Of a stretch of DNA of 64,000 bases, positions 53,653-63,132 are shown piece after piece. The translations under genes were made by a program, and so were the position numbers. The notes beneath the pieces were generated by a model. That model made no database searches, was not told the origin of the DNA, and worked only from the letters and a program-made list of their open reading frames with translations. The stretch spans positions 23,816-87,815 of the forward strand of contig NZ_JAFEMV010000007.1 of NCBI RefSeq assembly GCF_016892605.1. The letters are read 5' to 3'. The number at the start of each line of letters is the position of its first letter. Position 1 is the stretch's first letter. Source of the DNA: Desemzia sp. RIT 804 (GTDB taxonomy: Bacteria > Bacillota > Bacilli > Lactobacillales > Carnobacteriaceae).

Positions 53653-54759
53653 TTACGTCTCTGACATGTAAAGGCTGGTAATTTCTTCGGTAATTTTATT
53701 CCAGTCAAACTTTTCACATGATTCAATAGCTCTTTGGGAAATAATTTCATAATCTTCTATAACTGTTAATATTTTTTCAGCAATGTTATGTTCTTTTAGC
53801 TTTTCGACAGGATAACCAACCTGCCCATCTGGAAATTGCTTGTCAAACCCTTGTCCTTTCGAATAGATCACTGGCAATCCTTGAGATAAAGCTTCAGCGT
53901 AAACTAATCCAAAAGTTTCTTTTATCGAAGGCATTACATAAATATCGTTATTTCGATATACACTTAACAACTTTTCTTTATTCATTGGACTATGATAATG
54001 AACAAATTCTTTCTTTATCAATTCTTGATAAGTACTGCGATTCTCTATTTTACCGATCACGTTAAATTTAATATTAAATCCTTTATTATTTAGTATTTCA
54101 ATAGCTTTAGCTGTCGTTAAGGCATTTTTCCCCTTATTAATTATCCCTACTTGAATAATTGAAATTTGGTTTTTCTTTGATATACTTTTTGGCATATTTT
54201 TATTATCTAGCCAAAATGGATCTAGCCCATTGGGAATTATATGAGACTTATCATATAATTCCTTTTTTAAATTTTCTGGAATATATTTATTAATCATCTC
54301 ATCTCTTAGAGAGGGAGATAAAAATATAATTTCCTTTGCTTGTTTAAGAATTTCCACACCTAATTTTCTAAGATGAATCATATACTTAAAAAAAGTATTT
54401 AAATCAGTACTACGTGCTGTAACAACATAAGGTACTCCATACTCTTCATAAATCTTATAAGCTATATAACCATTAGAAAATAAAGAGTGTGCATGAAGCA
54501 TTTGAAAATCATCAAATGTGTACTGTTTTTTGATGTCAGTTAGAATTTTCCTATGTTTTATTTGAAAAACAGCTCGGTCATATTTTCCATGGTTTTTACT
54601 AATTTTTGTATATTTTCCAAAATCAATAGCTGGTTTTTTATAATTATTTGCTACAGGGACATAAACATTTACCTCTATCCCCTGTTTGATTTGATCATCA
54701 TATAAATTTTTGTAAAAGAAACGATTACTATAATAAGAATTTATGTGTAATACTTTCAT
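53653..54759 (-). CDS. Glycosyltransferase family 4 (GT-B) protein
   Basis: 368 residues. N-terminal LHINSYYSNRFFYKNLYDDQI and a mid-region FQMLHAHSLFSNGYIAY fit GT4 acceptor domains. The donor domain has ISIIQVGIINKGKN and the EX7E motif in MPSIKETFGLVYAEALSQGLPVIYSKG near 275-302. Adds a sugar to the lipid-linked repeat unit on the cytoplasmic face; which sugar is unknown. GGAGAG 7 bp before the ATG. It lies between the IS30 remnant and the broken acyltransferase. Confidence 0.85.
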   Translation of the reverse strand: MKVLHINSYYSNRFFYKNLYDDQIKQGIEVNVYVPVANNYKKPAIDFGKYTKISKNHGKYDRAVFQIKHRKILTDIKKQYTFDDFQMLHAHSLFSNGYIAYKIYEEYGVPYVVTARSTDLNTFFKYMIHLRKLGVEILKQAKEIIFLSPSLRDEMINKYIPENLKKELYDKSHIIPNGLDPFWLDNKNMPKSISKKNQISIIQVGIINKGKNALTTAKAIEILNNKGFNIKFNVIGKIENRSTYQELIKKEFVHYHSPMNKEKLLSVYRNNDIYVMPSIKETFGLVYAEALSQGLPVIYSKGQGFDKQFPDGQVGYPVEKLKEHNIAEKILTVIEDYEIISQRAIESCEKFDWNKITEEITSLYMSET

Positions 54760-54943
54760 TAAACTTCTCTCCTAGTATCATTGTATTCAATCACTTCTAT
54801 AGCATAATGTATAGTAGTACTTTTAACTTCAAAAATTAATTCTTGTATGCATATCACAGCAAATTATTAACTAATTTCATATGACTTATCAAAAGAATGA
54901 ATTCTTTTGATAAAAAGACGCTTTAAGCAATTACTAAGTGTTC

Positions 54944-56030
54944 TTAATTCATTTTCCGAGTATAAATAGATTTTAATAATTCATATAAGGCATAATATAA
55001 CTTACTAATTATTAATGATAAAATCCAACAACTTAAAAATATTAAAGTACTAAATTTTAATATTTTTAACAGAAATAAATATTGATTGGAACTTATAACA
55101 TCTTCAATAATTCCTAAATTTCTCCAAAGTATCTCTCTGACATATTGATTTTCATGTATTAAGTAAATACCAAAAACATATTTTGCTATATAATTGATTA
55201 GTGATGATTTTACTTTGATATTATGAAAATACTGAAAAATACAATAAGCTATTATCAAAACAAGTGGTGAATTGTATGAATATAGACGACTAATACGCTT
55301 AAAAAGTAAAAATTCAGTACTATGGTTTGTCCCGTAAATATAAACTACAGTATTGAAAATAGCAAAGATAATATACAACATTAAATACGTTCTAGCTCTT
55401 AGATCTTTGATTACAAATTTATATTTATTTATATATCCACCAAAAAAATATAAAAATATAAAATAATTAAGCCCAAAGCCACCAGAAACTCCTATTACTT
55501 CAATTTTTTCTATAAACTGCCATATACAAAAAAATATAAACAGAATAATTAATAAATTTAAGTGCATTTTTTTTGGCATATTTTCAATTAATCGGTTCAA
55601 AAACGGAGACAATGTATATACATAACAAAATATACTGTTACAAACCAATATTCACTTGAAAAAACCGCTAATAGCGCTCTAAAAAGAGAAAGTATATTAA
55701 AGTCAGTATACCCATTATTACATTTGATAGGTATATTAGAGTAGCAAAAAAACTAATCTCCAAAAAAAAATTCAACCAACTTTGAAATTTTAAATTTAGA
55801 TTTGGATAAAAAATAACCACTAATCATCACATACACACTTACCGCTATTACTGAAATCGAACGAATAAAATAATATAAAATTTCAGTGTATCCAGAAACA
55901 AAATCTGGTATTTCTACATATGTTGCAACTCCATGAGTTCCTACATGCCAAATAACTATCAGAAACATTGATAGTATTCTTAATAATTCAAAATTAGAAT
56001 CACGAACTTTTTTTTAATGCTAATTGACAT
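54944..56030 (-). pseudogene. Frameshifted acyltransferase family 3 (OafA-type)
   Basis: Two open pieces, 55753-55968 (SMFLIVIWHVGTHG with the family His, ending KISKLVEFFF) and 54944-55648 (LSPFLNRLIENM, membrane helices, YVFGIYLIHENQYVRE), belong to one integral-membrane acyltransferase. Between them WFVTVYFVMY is in yet another frame. Shifts map to a run of eight A near 56012, a run of nine T near 55770, an undefined point near 55710, and a TA duplication near 55618. The likely original start is ATG 56030. The protein would O-acetylate the surface polymer. It is inactive unless the runs are phase-variable or miscalled. Confidence 0.78.
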
Positions 56031-56254
56031 AATATAGCTTTCTCTCTTAAAAACTAAATTTCGCTTTTACTTTTTTACTAATCTCATAATAAGGCTAGCA
56101 ATATAATTTCATATTTCTTTATGAGCTATATTATTTTCTTTGTATACTATAGAATAGAAGTATTACGGTAATAGAAAACTACTAATATATATTATTGCCT
56201 CAAAATTTAGAAAAAAACTAAATCTTGAGGTAGTAAAGATATCCATAAAATAAT

Positions 56255-57613
56255 TTATTTTTTCATGAAATCCAAAACACTAGAAAAATCTTTTCTAAAA
56301 AAGAAAGCTACAATAATTATATAAATTAGATATCCAATAGCTCCATATATAATTGAAAACTCATTCCCCATTATATAAAAGACAACTAAATGACTACCCA
56401 AAAGAAAGTATTCTTTCTTCGAGCTTTTTAAGTAATCGAATTCTTTTCCAGTAGAATAGAAATACCATAAAGCATAAATTACAAGCGTTGCAACAGCTAT
56501 CATTAGCATATTTCGAGTCAGTAAATAAGTTACACCCACAATAAAAACAGAACTTATTGCCAAGAGAACCATATCTCTAAAATACTTTTTCTCGTTTTTC
56601 CTTGCTTTGTAAAGGTTTGCTATCAAAATTTTTGAAACCATAATGTATGGAATTGATATAAAAGTAATGGATAAAATTGATAAAGAATTACCATATTGAG
56701 GCAAGACTACTTCGATAATTAATTTAAAACTAAAGAAAATTTCTCCTCCCATGACACCTAGCAGCAATAACAACCTTTTAGTAAATTTTAGTTTGGTTGG
56801 ATTTTCATTTTTAGCAATAATGTTAAAAAATATTAATCCTACAGAATTAACGATAAGCAATATAATATTCAATAATGAATTAGAAAATGAATAAACTGCG
56901 AAATCTTCAATAGAAAAACCTAGATTTACAATCCATGAGCCTACATTTCCAACAAATGTTAAAGACATATTGGCAATCAACACAAATATTCCAACTCTAA
57001 AATTCTCTAAATTACCGCCTTTATTTAGTTCAAAACCAAATCCATATTTCTGATAATACCGATGTTCTACTGAAAGGAATACCACTATATTTGTCAAAAT
57101 ATTCATTACAACAAACGTAATATAGGTATGACTATCAAAAAACAAGATACCTAAAATAATCGTAACAACATTTACTACTGTTTTAATAATATTTGTATTG
57201 GCGTAAAATTTAAAATCTCCTGTTGCCTGGAGAAAATTTTGATGAAACGTAGTCATACATATAAAAAATGAAACAATAGAAACCATGATGAACTGTATAT
57301 TATGAAGATATAACGAAACTATTAACATAATCATCAAAACTGCTAATTGAAACAACATAATAAAGCTATGTTCATTTCTAAACATCCGTTTATTAATATT
57401 GTCAGAATCTTTCCCACCATATTTTATTGTAATTCCATCATTATATCCTAAGTTAAATAGATAGACGAAACTTAAATACAACGTAAATTCCTTGTAATAT
57501 CCATATTCACTCACACTTAAATAAAGTGGAAGAACAAATCCTACTAAAAAACTGCTACCAAAGTTAATAATATTTGATGATGCGACTCTAAAAATATCTT
57601 TCATTAATTTCAT
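56255..57613 (-). CDS. Polysaccharide flippase (Wzx/MOP superfamily)
   Basis: 452 residues with about 12-14 hydrophobic segments over the whole length and few charged loops. FRVASSNIINFGSSFLVGFVLPLYLSVSEYG at the start resembles Wzx and other MOP-family exporters of lipid-linked repeat units. GGAGAAG 5-6 bp before the ATG. It sits with the chain-length and polymerase genes, so a Wzx/Wzy-dependent export route is inferred. Confidence 0.8.
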   Translation of the reverse strand: MKLMKDIFRVASSNIINFGSSFLVGFVLPLYLSVSEYGYYKEFTLYLSFVYLFNLGYNDGITIKYGGKDSDNINKRMFRNEHSFIMLFQLAVLMIMLIVSLYLHNIQFIMVSIVSFFICMTTFHQNFLQATGDFKFYANTNIIKTVVNVVTIILGILFFDSHTYITFVVMNILTNIVVFLSVEHRYYQKYGFGFELNKGGNLENFRVGIFVLIANMSLTFVGNVGSWIVNLGFSIEDFAVYSFSNSLLNIILLIVNSVGLIFFNIIAKNENPTKLKFTKRLLLLLGVMGGEIFFSFKLIIEVVLPQYGNSLSILSITFISIPYIMVSKILIANLYKARKNEKKYFRDMVLLAISSVFIVGVTYLLTRNMLMIAVATLVIYALWYFYSTGKEFDYLKSSKKEYFLLGSHLVVFYIMGNEFSIIYGAIGYLIYIIIVAFFFRKDFSSVLDFMKK

Positions 57614-57759
57614 TTAAACTTCTCCAATTACATAATTTTCCAAAACAAAATTGTCTCAGCATAAATTACTGTCAGGAAATAAATTCCACAATCAGCAAAA
57701 AATACTTATGAAAAAATATTTTCCGATATTCTTTTTACTTTTGGACTAGATATTAATAC

Positions 57760-58824
57760 TTAATTCTGAACTACTTTAACTAAAGACAACGGATAATTTT
57801 TCAAGTATTCTCTTTGTTTATTGTACCAATTTTTAGTTGTTTCTGTTCTCTTAATGATAATGATAAATTCATCTACTTGTAAGCTAGGGTCAATATCTAA
57901 AACGTCTTTTTCAAAATACAAGTGCGTCTTATTGTTCACAACAACATTCTTAACTTTTTCTTTTATTTGATTTTCAAGCTCATCATAAACTTTTTCACTT
58001 AAAATAACTTTTGAACTGCTAAGTGGCTGTAAGATTATTGGAGAAATATTTTTGTATAAATTATCATTTGGTAAATTAATATACAAATCCTCTTCATTCC
58101 AACTATATGAAAATCCATAATAGATTTTTTCACTAAATAAATACCTCATAATTGTGATAACGAAGCCAAGTAGCGTACCTCCAATTAACGAAGCTGCCAA
58201 TATTATAATTATGTTCTTAACAGAAAAAGAAGTAGATCCATTTTCTGTTACTGATGAAATAGTAGTATTTCCTTCTTCTTCAACTAGCGCTGGTTCTGAA
58301 ATAGTATAAATATTTTTATTTTGTAAAAACTCTAATTGTTCAGACATTAATAATTCAAAATAAGCTTCAGTAATAGCTAAATTTTCTTCTCCATCTCCAA
58401 AGTTAAACCTTACTGTAAAGACATGAGAAGAACGATCTCTATTCGAAGTAATAGGCTTTAATAAGTCTCCGTTTATAATTTCAGGATGCTCATCTCTGAA
58501 CTCTTCTACAACACTTGATATTTCCACCCCAGAATTTTCTTCTGCCCAATCCATCCATTCAGACTTTTCAAAAAATTCTTCTACAATATAAGAATTTGTG
58601 TAAGGTTCTCCAGTCTGAGAGTTCTCAATATATACTTCAAACGCCGCAGGAGTCACAGAAATATTATCCTCGTTTGCTACTTCACTACCATTACTACTAA
58701 ACAAAGATAATCCGATTTGTAACAATGTACCTAAGATAAAGAAAATAATCACTGAATAAATGAAAGTTTTTTTGTTTTCTCTAAGAAAAAGCTTTAATTC
58801 CCTAATAAATGTTTGGCTGTCCAT
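57760..58824 (-). CDS. Wzz/CpsC-like chain-length determinant with extra cytoplasmic domain
   Basis: 354 residues. Membrane helices at about 20-42 and 205-228 enclose an extracellular loop of 160 residues, as in Wzz-type proteins. Unlike short CpsC proteins it continues with about 120 cytoplasmic residues (YGFSYSWNEEDLYINL, ILSEKVYDELENQIKEKVKN, DPSLQVDEFIIIIKRTETT) arranged like a BY-kinase ATPase fold but without a Walker A motif or tyrosine cluster. It may set polymer length. Its start overlaps the polymerase gene by 23 bp. Confidence 0.7.
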   Translation of the reverse strand: MDSQTFIRELKLFLRENKKTFIYSVIIFFILGTLLQIGLSLFSSNGSEVANEDNISVTPAAFEVYIENSQTGEPYTNSYIVEEFFEKSEWMDWAEENSGVEISSVVEEFRDEHPEIINGDLLKPITSNRDRSSHVFTVRFNFGDGEENLAITEAYFELLMSEQLEFLQNKNIYTISEPALVEEEGNTTISSVTENGSTSFSVKNIIIILAASLIGGTLLGFVITIMRYLFSEKIYYGFSYSWNEEDLYINLPNDNLYKNISPIILQPLSSSKVILSEKVYDELENQIKEKVKNVVVNNKTHLYFEKDVLDIDPSLQVDEFIIIIKRTETTKNWYNKQREYLKNYPLSLVKVVQN

Positions 58825-60172
58825 TTTCCACGCTCCTTGACTTAGTAACTATCTTCGAATATTTTTCTTCAGTAGAATGAGTTACTTCTCTAGTTTTCTC
58901 GCTATACTTAATAAAAGCAATTATACAACCCCAAAAGACCCACTGCCATTCGGCGAACATCATTGATGAGGATGAAATAGAAGAAACTGTAAAAGCTCCT
59001 AAAAGCCCCATTAATCCTAATGAAGAAACTCTATTAAAATGAATACTCGAAGATTTAAAATGTCGATAAAGTTGTATAAACATACTCACATACATTATTA
59101 GATATAGACCAAAAATTAATAGTCCATACCCTACTAGAATTTCCCCCCACCAATTGTGTATATTAACAATTTCGAAAGTTGGAAACACAGAAAGGTGTTC
59201 CATCCAGTATTCAATATTACCCGCACCTACACCGATACCAAATGTTCGAATTAAAAAATATAGTCCATTTAAAAGCAGATAAATACGATTGTATTTAGAA
59301 CTACTAAGATCAACGTTTGCATATCTATTGTCAGTAAGAATGGTTAATATCATTTCTTGTACTGGTTCCATAAATAACATAGCAAGAACCATTAAGAACC
59401 CTAAAACTAATACTATTCTTTGAACTGTTTTTATCATTAAAACTTCTCTTACATATGGCCCTATTTTAACTAACACCATAATACTGATTCCTATCAATAA
59501 TCCTAATAAGTTAGCTCTTGACTGAGTTCTTAAAATTAAATAAAAAGAAGAAACCATAACAATTAAATACGAAAATTTCAAAAAATTACTTTTTTGATAG
59601 AAAAATAGAATAATTAAAATAAAAAAACCTACCGCCAACATTGTAGCATAATCATTTTGATTTGCATAAATAGAGATTGGGATTCTAGTCATTGGTTGGC
59701 TGTCAAAAGTACCGTACTTATCTAATTTATTTAAATCAGCAAACCAATATGTCCCAGTTAAAATTTCATACCAACCGATAAAATTATGCATTGCAATCAT
59801 AGAAAATAAAACATGGTACATTTTTACGATTTCACTTTTCTTAGTTATAAAAAATGTAATAAATAATACTGCTAGCATGCCAGTTCCAATAAAGAATACC
59901 GACTTCAACCATCCTACTAAATCTTGGCTCCAGATAACCGATATTACGGCATATACAAACCAAAATACATAGAATCCTGTATAATAATTACTTAATTTAT
60001 TTCGAAATAGTTTAATTCTTGAATCGTTTTTTTTCATCAATATTAAAAAAAGTACACATAATACTCCAATCATAAGCCTATAGATTGATAGTTTAGCGAT
60101 TCCTAGTTCAATATCCAAGATTTGAGTTCCAAGAAAAACTGCTCCTATTAAAATATATGTTAATAAAGCCAT
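58802..60172 (-). CDS. O-antigen ligase/polymerase-like membrane protein (Wzy-type)
   Basis: 456 residues with about 11 membrane segments and a large outside loop near 305-345 (GIGVGAGNIEYWMEHLSVFPTFEIVNIHNWWGEIL) typical of the Wzy_C/O-antigen-ligase family. RTQSRANLLGLLIGI is the usual Arg/Ser-containing loop. It would join lipid-linked repeat units outside the membrane. Overlaps the Wzz-like gene, suggesting coupled translation. Confidence 0.82.
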   Translation of the reverse strand: MALLTYILIGAVFLGTQILDIELGIAKLSIYRLMIGVLCVLFLILMKKNDSRIKLFRNKLSNYYTGFYVFWFVYAVISVIWSQDLVGWLKSVFFIGTGMLAVLFITFFITKKSEIVKMYHVLFSMIAMHNFIGWYEILTGTYWFADLNKLDKYGTFDSQPMTRIPISIYANQNDYATMLAVGFFILIILFFYQKSNFLKFSYLIVMVSSFYLILRTQSRANLLGLLIGISIMVLVKIGPYVREVLMIKTVQRIVLVLGFLMVLAMLFMEPVQEMILTILTDNRYANVDLSSSKYNRIYLLLNGLYFLIRTFGIGVGAGNIEYWMEHLSVFPTFEIVNIHNWWGEILVGYGLLIFGLYLIMYVSMFIQLYRHFKSSSIHFNRVSSLGLMGLLGAFTVSSISSSSMMFAEWQWVFWGCIIAFIKYSEKTREVTHSTEEKYSKIVTKSRSVENGQPNIY

Positions 60173-60217
60173 AATTGCCTCCTTCCATTATGCTGAAAAT
60201 TTTGAGTTTAATATAAT

Positions 60218-61354
60218 CTAATTTATTTCATAGTGAGAAATCTTTCTCTCAATAAATGCTTGATAAAGTTCAGCTGATGCATCATTTGAGAATTTTTTTT
60301 CCCTAATGTTGTTCACTCTAATTTCATCAGATGGTACAATTATTGAATTGCTTTTCAAAATTTCATTAGCCCACGTTTCAGCTGTGTGTCTAATCGGCAA
60401 AAATGAAACTAATCCCAACCCTAAATCAGCTTCTTTTGTTATAGTTTCAGATAATATCGTAGGCACTCCAGCTGCTTGAGTTTCGACTGCTACTGTTGGC
60501 AATCCTTCGTATAAAGAAGGCAACACAAAAACATCCATTAATTTGTATAATTTGTTTACGTCATTTCTTCTACCCAAAAATCTAGTGTATTGTTCCAAGC
60601 CTTTCTCTCTTATTTGCAATTTGATTTCGTCTTGCAAGCTACCTTCTCCAATGAATAGCCATATAAAGTCTACATTTTTACTTGCTAGCTTTTCAATTAT
60701 ATCTACCATAAATTTATGATTTTTCTGGTAATGAAATCTTGCGACGTTTCCAATTATTATAGAAGTTCTGTTATCTCCAATAATTTCGTTTTTTAGGCTA
60801 ATAACATCTGATTCTCCTGTATACTCTATAGGATCAATACTATTAGGAATATGAACAACTTCATTGCTATCAACTGTTTTTTCTCCAAAGATATGCTTAG
60901 TGGCTTTGATTCCACAAGATACTTTTTGTGTTGCCATTTGATTATTAAGTTTTCTATTTAACTTTTCAGTTTTAGATTCCTCTTTAGTTTCATCTGCAGC
61001 AGTATGAGCATGTATAGCAAAACGTTTTATTCCGTTTTTTTTCGCACACAAAGAAAATGGCATGGCTCTGTATCCTGAAATATGACAATGTACTATTTCG
61101 TAAGGCCCTTTTTCTGACATAACCTTATCTATATTTTTCCAAAATAAGACCCATCCATCCTTTTTTGGGTTAACCATTTTATAAACATTTCCACCTGTTG
61201 CTTTTATGTCTCTTATGAATTCTATACTACAATCATCATAAGTAAGAACGTCAAAAGAAATCTCGTTTTTTTTCATAGATTTGGCTTTATTCCATATAAA
61301 AGAAGAGATACCTCCTCCAAATCCACTCATTATATGCAAAACTCTCATTTGCAT
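60218..61354 (-). CDS. Glycosyltransferase family 4 / group 1 protein
   Basis: 378 residues, GT-B fold. N-terminal VLHIMSGFGGGISSFIWNKAKSM, then YEIVHCHISGYRAMPF. In the donor domain, IIIGNVARFHYQKNHKF and the EX7E-type MDVFVLPSLYEGLPTVAVETQAAGVPTILS near 275-304. Resembles capsular transferases such as EpsF. Acts in repeat-unit assembly; sugar unknown. GAGGTG 6 bp before ATG 61354. Confidence 0.87.
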   Translation of the reverse strand: MQMRVLHIMSGFGGGISSFIWNKAKSMKKNEISFDVLTYDDCSIEFIRDIKATGGNVYKMVNPKKDGWVLFWKNIDKVMSEKGPYEIVHCHISGYRAMPFSLCAKKNGIKRFAIHAHTAADETKEESKTEKLNRKLNNQMATQKVSCGIKATKHIFGEKTVDSNEVVHIPNSIDPIEYTGESDVISLKNEIIGDNRTSIIIGNVARFHYQKNHKFMVDIIEKLASKNVDFIWLFIGEGSLQDEIKLQIREKGLEQYTRFLGRRNDVNKLYKLMDVFVLPSLYEGLPTVAVETQAAGVPTILSETITKEADLGLGLVSFLPIRHTAETWANEILKSNSIIVPSDEIRVNNIREKKFSNDASAELYQAFIERKISHYEIN

Positions 61355-61446
61355 TACTTACACCTCATTAAATTATTATTTTACAGCTACAAAATGAACG
61401 TTTATCCAGAAAACACTTTAATACCATATTAATTACTTCAATTTAA

Positions 61447-62670
61447 TCAAATCCACATTTTTGAGTTCTTTTTTTCTTTCTCAATTGAATAAATGACCGT
61501 CAACAATAAGAATAACCAAAATGAGGAAGACAGGTAACCCCCTTTTGAAAAATTCATTACAATAAAAAATAAACCTAATTCTTTGTTTGATTTTATAATT
61601 GATACTGTAAGTAAAATAAACCCGGCCAAACCGAAAATACCTAAATCAGAAATCATGTATGCATATATATTCCATATTGAAGGTGTATGACCTAAACCAT
61701 TCCCAAGCAAAATGTTATCTTTATTTACATACTGCCAGCTTCCAAATAACCGCGAATAACCAGAATTATTTATATCAGTAAAAATATTCACTGTTCTTTG
61801 AATAAAAACATAATTGAAAAAATCTGAAAATAGAGCATAAAAAACGCTCAAAATTATAAGCAATATCACCACCAGAAGACCCATTTTTCTCTTGTTTCTT
61901 TTTAACCATTCTCTTTTTGCTGAAAAAATATATAAACCAGTACTTAAAAACATAATAGCAATAGCACTATAAGAAAAAGTTAATAGAATCGTAATTGAAA
62001 TGATTATTGAAAATTTCCAATTTACTCTTAAACGATTTGAGTTTAAATAATTCATGGCTAATATCGTATTCAAATAAAAACCAAAATAAGATGGCTCAGA
62101 AAAAATGCTTCTCATCCTAACAAATGAGATAACCCCATTATTAAAAATATAACTTGTTAAATCAGAACGCGTGAACCTCCAAAAAAATTCAAATGGCAGT
62201 AACCCTTCTGAATAGATAGCAACAACTATGTACCATCCTATTAAACAAGTAAGAACTGCAAAAACGTTATTAAAAATGAGGAATTGCTTTTTTAATCTAT
62301 TCTCAACTATATAATTGTATAAACTGGTAACTATTATTATATAGAAAAGTAACTTAATAAAGGCAGCAATCCCTGTCTTAAAATAAAATTGATCATTAAA
62401 TCGTTCATGTATAATTAAATGGATAGACAAAAATATAATAATTCCTAAAATCCATTTAATTTGTTTTTTTGTTATCCTAAACCGCCCAGTAATTACAAGC
62501 AAAGCAATTACAATACCCAAAGTATATTCACTAAATGTAAATAAACCCAACATCCAGTCACTTAAAATAAAAGATAAACCTATCATACCTAAAAAAAGAG
62601 TGGACCAAAAATGATGGTATGTTTCATTCACTTTTATCCAATTTTTCGTCTTAATAAATATCTTCCTCAC
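61447..62670 (-). CDS. Polysaccharide polymerase-like membrane protein (second Wzy candidate)
   Basis: 407 residues with about 10-11 membrane segments. MRSIFSEPSYFGFYLNTILAMNYL near 185-208 and the loop SGYSRLFGSWQYVNKDNILLGNGLGHTPS near 305-333 are of the type seen in Wzy-like proteins. It may be the true polymerase, with the protein at 58802 acting as ligase, or the reverse. GTG start with a modest ribosome binding site (AAAGAG). First gene of the cluster as transcribed here. Confidence 0.72.
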   Translation of the reverse strand: MRKIFIKTKNWIKVNETYHHFWSTLFLGMIGLSFILSDWMLGLFTFSEYTLGIVIALLVITGRFRITKKQIKWILGIIIFLSIHLIIHERFNDQFYFKTGIAAFIKLLFYIIIVTSLYNYIVENRLKKQFLIFNNVFAVLTCLIGWYIVVAIYSEGLLPFEFFWRFTRSDLTSYIFNNGVISFVRMRSIFSEPSYFGFYLNTILAMNYLNSNRLRVNWKFSIIISITILLTFSYSAIAIMFLSTGLYIFSAKREWLKRNKRKMGLLVVILLIILSVFYALFSDFFNYVFIQRTVNIFTDINNSGYSRLFGSWQYVNKDNILLGNGLGHTPSIWNIYAYMISDLGIFGLAGFILLTVSIIKSNKELGLFFIVMNFSKGGYLSSSFWLFLLLTVIYSIEKEKKNSKMWI

Positions 62671-63075
62671 ACTCTTTCTTCAATAGTGATAATTTTAGCT
62701 TACTAGATGCCTCAGTAAACTATTGTATTGTATATTCACAAATTTTATTTTACCATATGCATTCTTTCCTTACCATGACACTCTTATAAAATTTATATTA
62801 AATTCCTTATTAAACCTTAATTAGTATATATTCTTATAACCCAGTAATAAATTCTTCATTCCTTTGTACTTAAACTAGTCAAGCAATAATTATTGATTCA
62901 AATTTAACGTTCTCACTACTATCCTAGATTTAAATAATTGAATAAATATCTTTCTTATACATTATATTTTTTGAGTGTTATTTTTAATTATTTTTTACTC
63001 ACATAAAATTGATTATAAATGAATTTGTAATAATATCAAATAACAATTATCCATATTACTCCTAATATAAAGAAA
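62671..63075. other. AT-rich gap upstream of the polysaccharide cluster
   Basis: About 400 bp, no gene. TACAAT near 62737 on the minus strand may be a -10 for the cluster, but no good -35 precedes it. No operator-like palindrome or riboswitch was recognised. Confidence 0.35.
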
Positions 63076-63116
63076 AAATAAGAGGAGTCGTTTAAACAAA
63101 CGACTCCTCTTATTTG
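63074..63116 (-). terminator. Intrinsic terminator of the Amidase_3 gene
   Basis: AATAAGAGGAGTCGTTT pairs with AAACGACTCCTCTTATT around AAAC (63077-63093 with 63098-63114); the minus strand ends in TTTTTTC. Confidence 0.9.
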
Positions 63117-63132
63117 CCAAAAGTATAGAATT

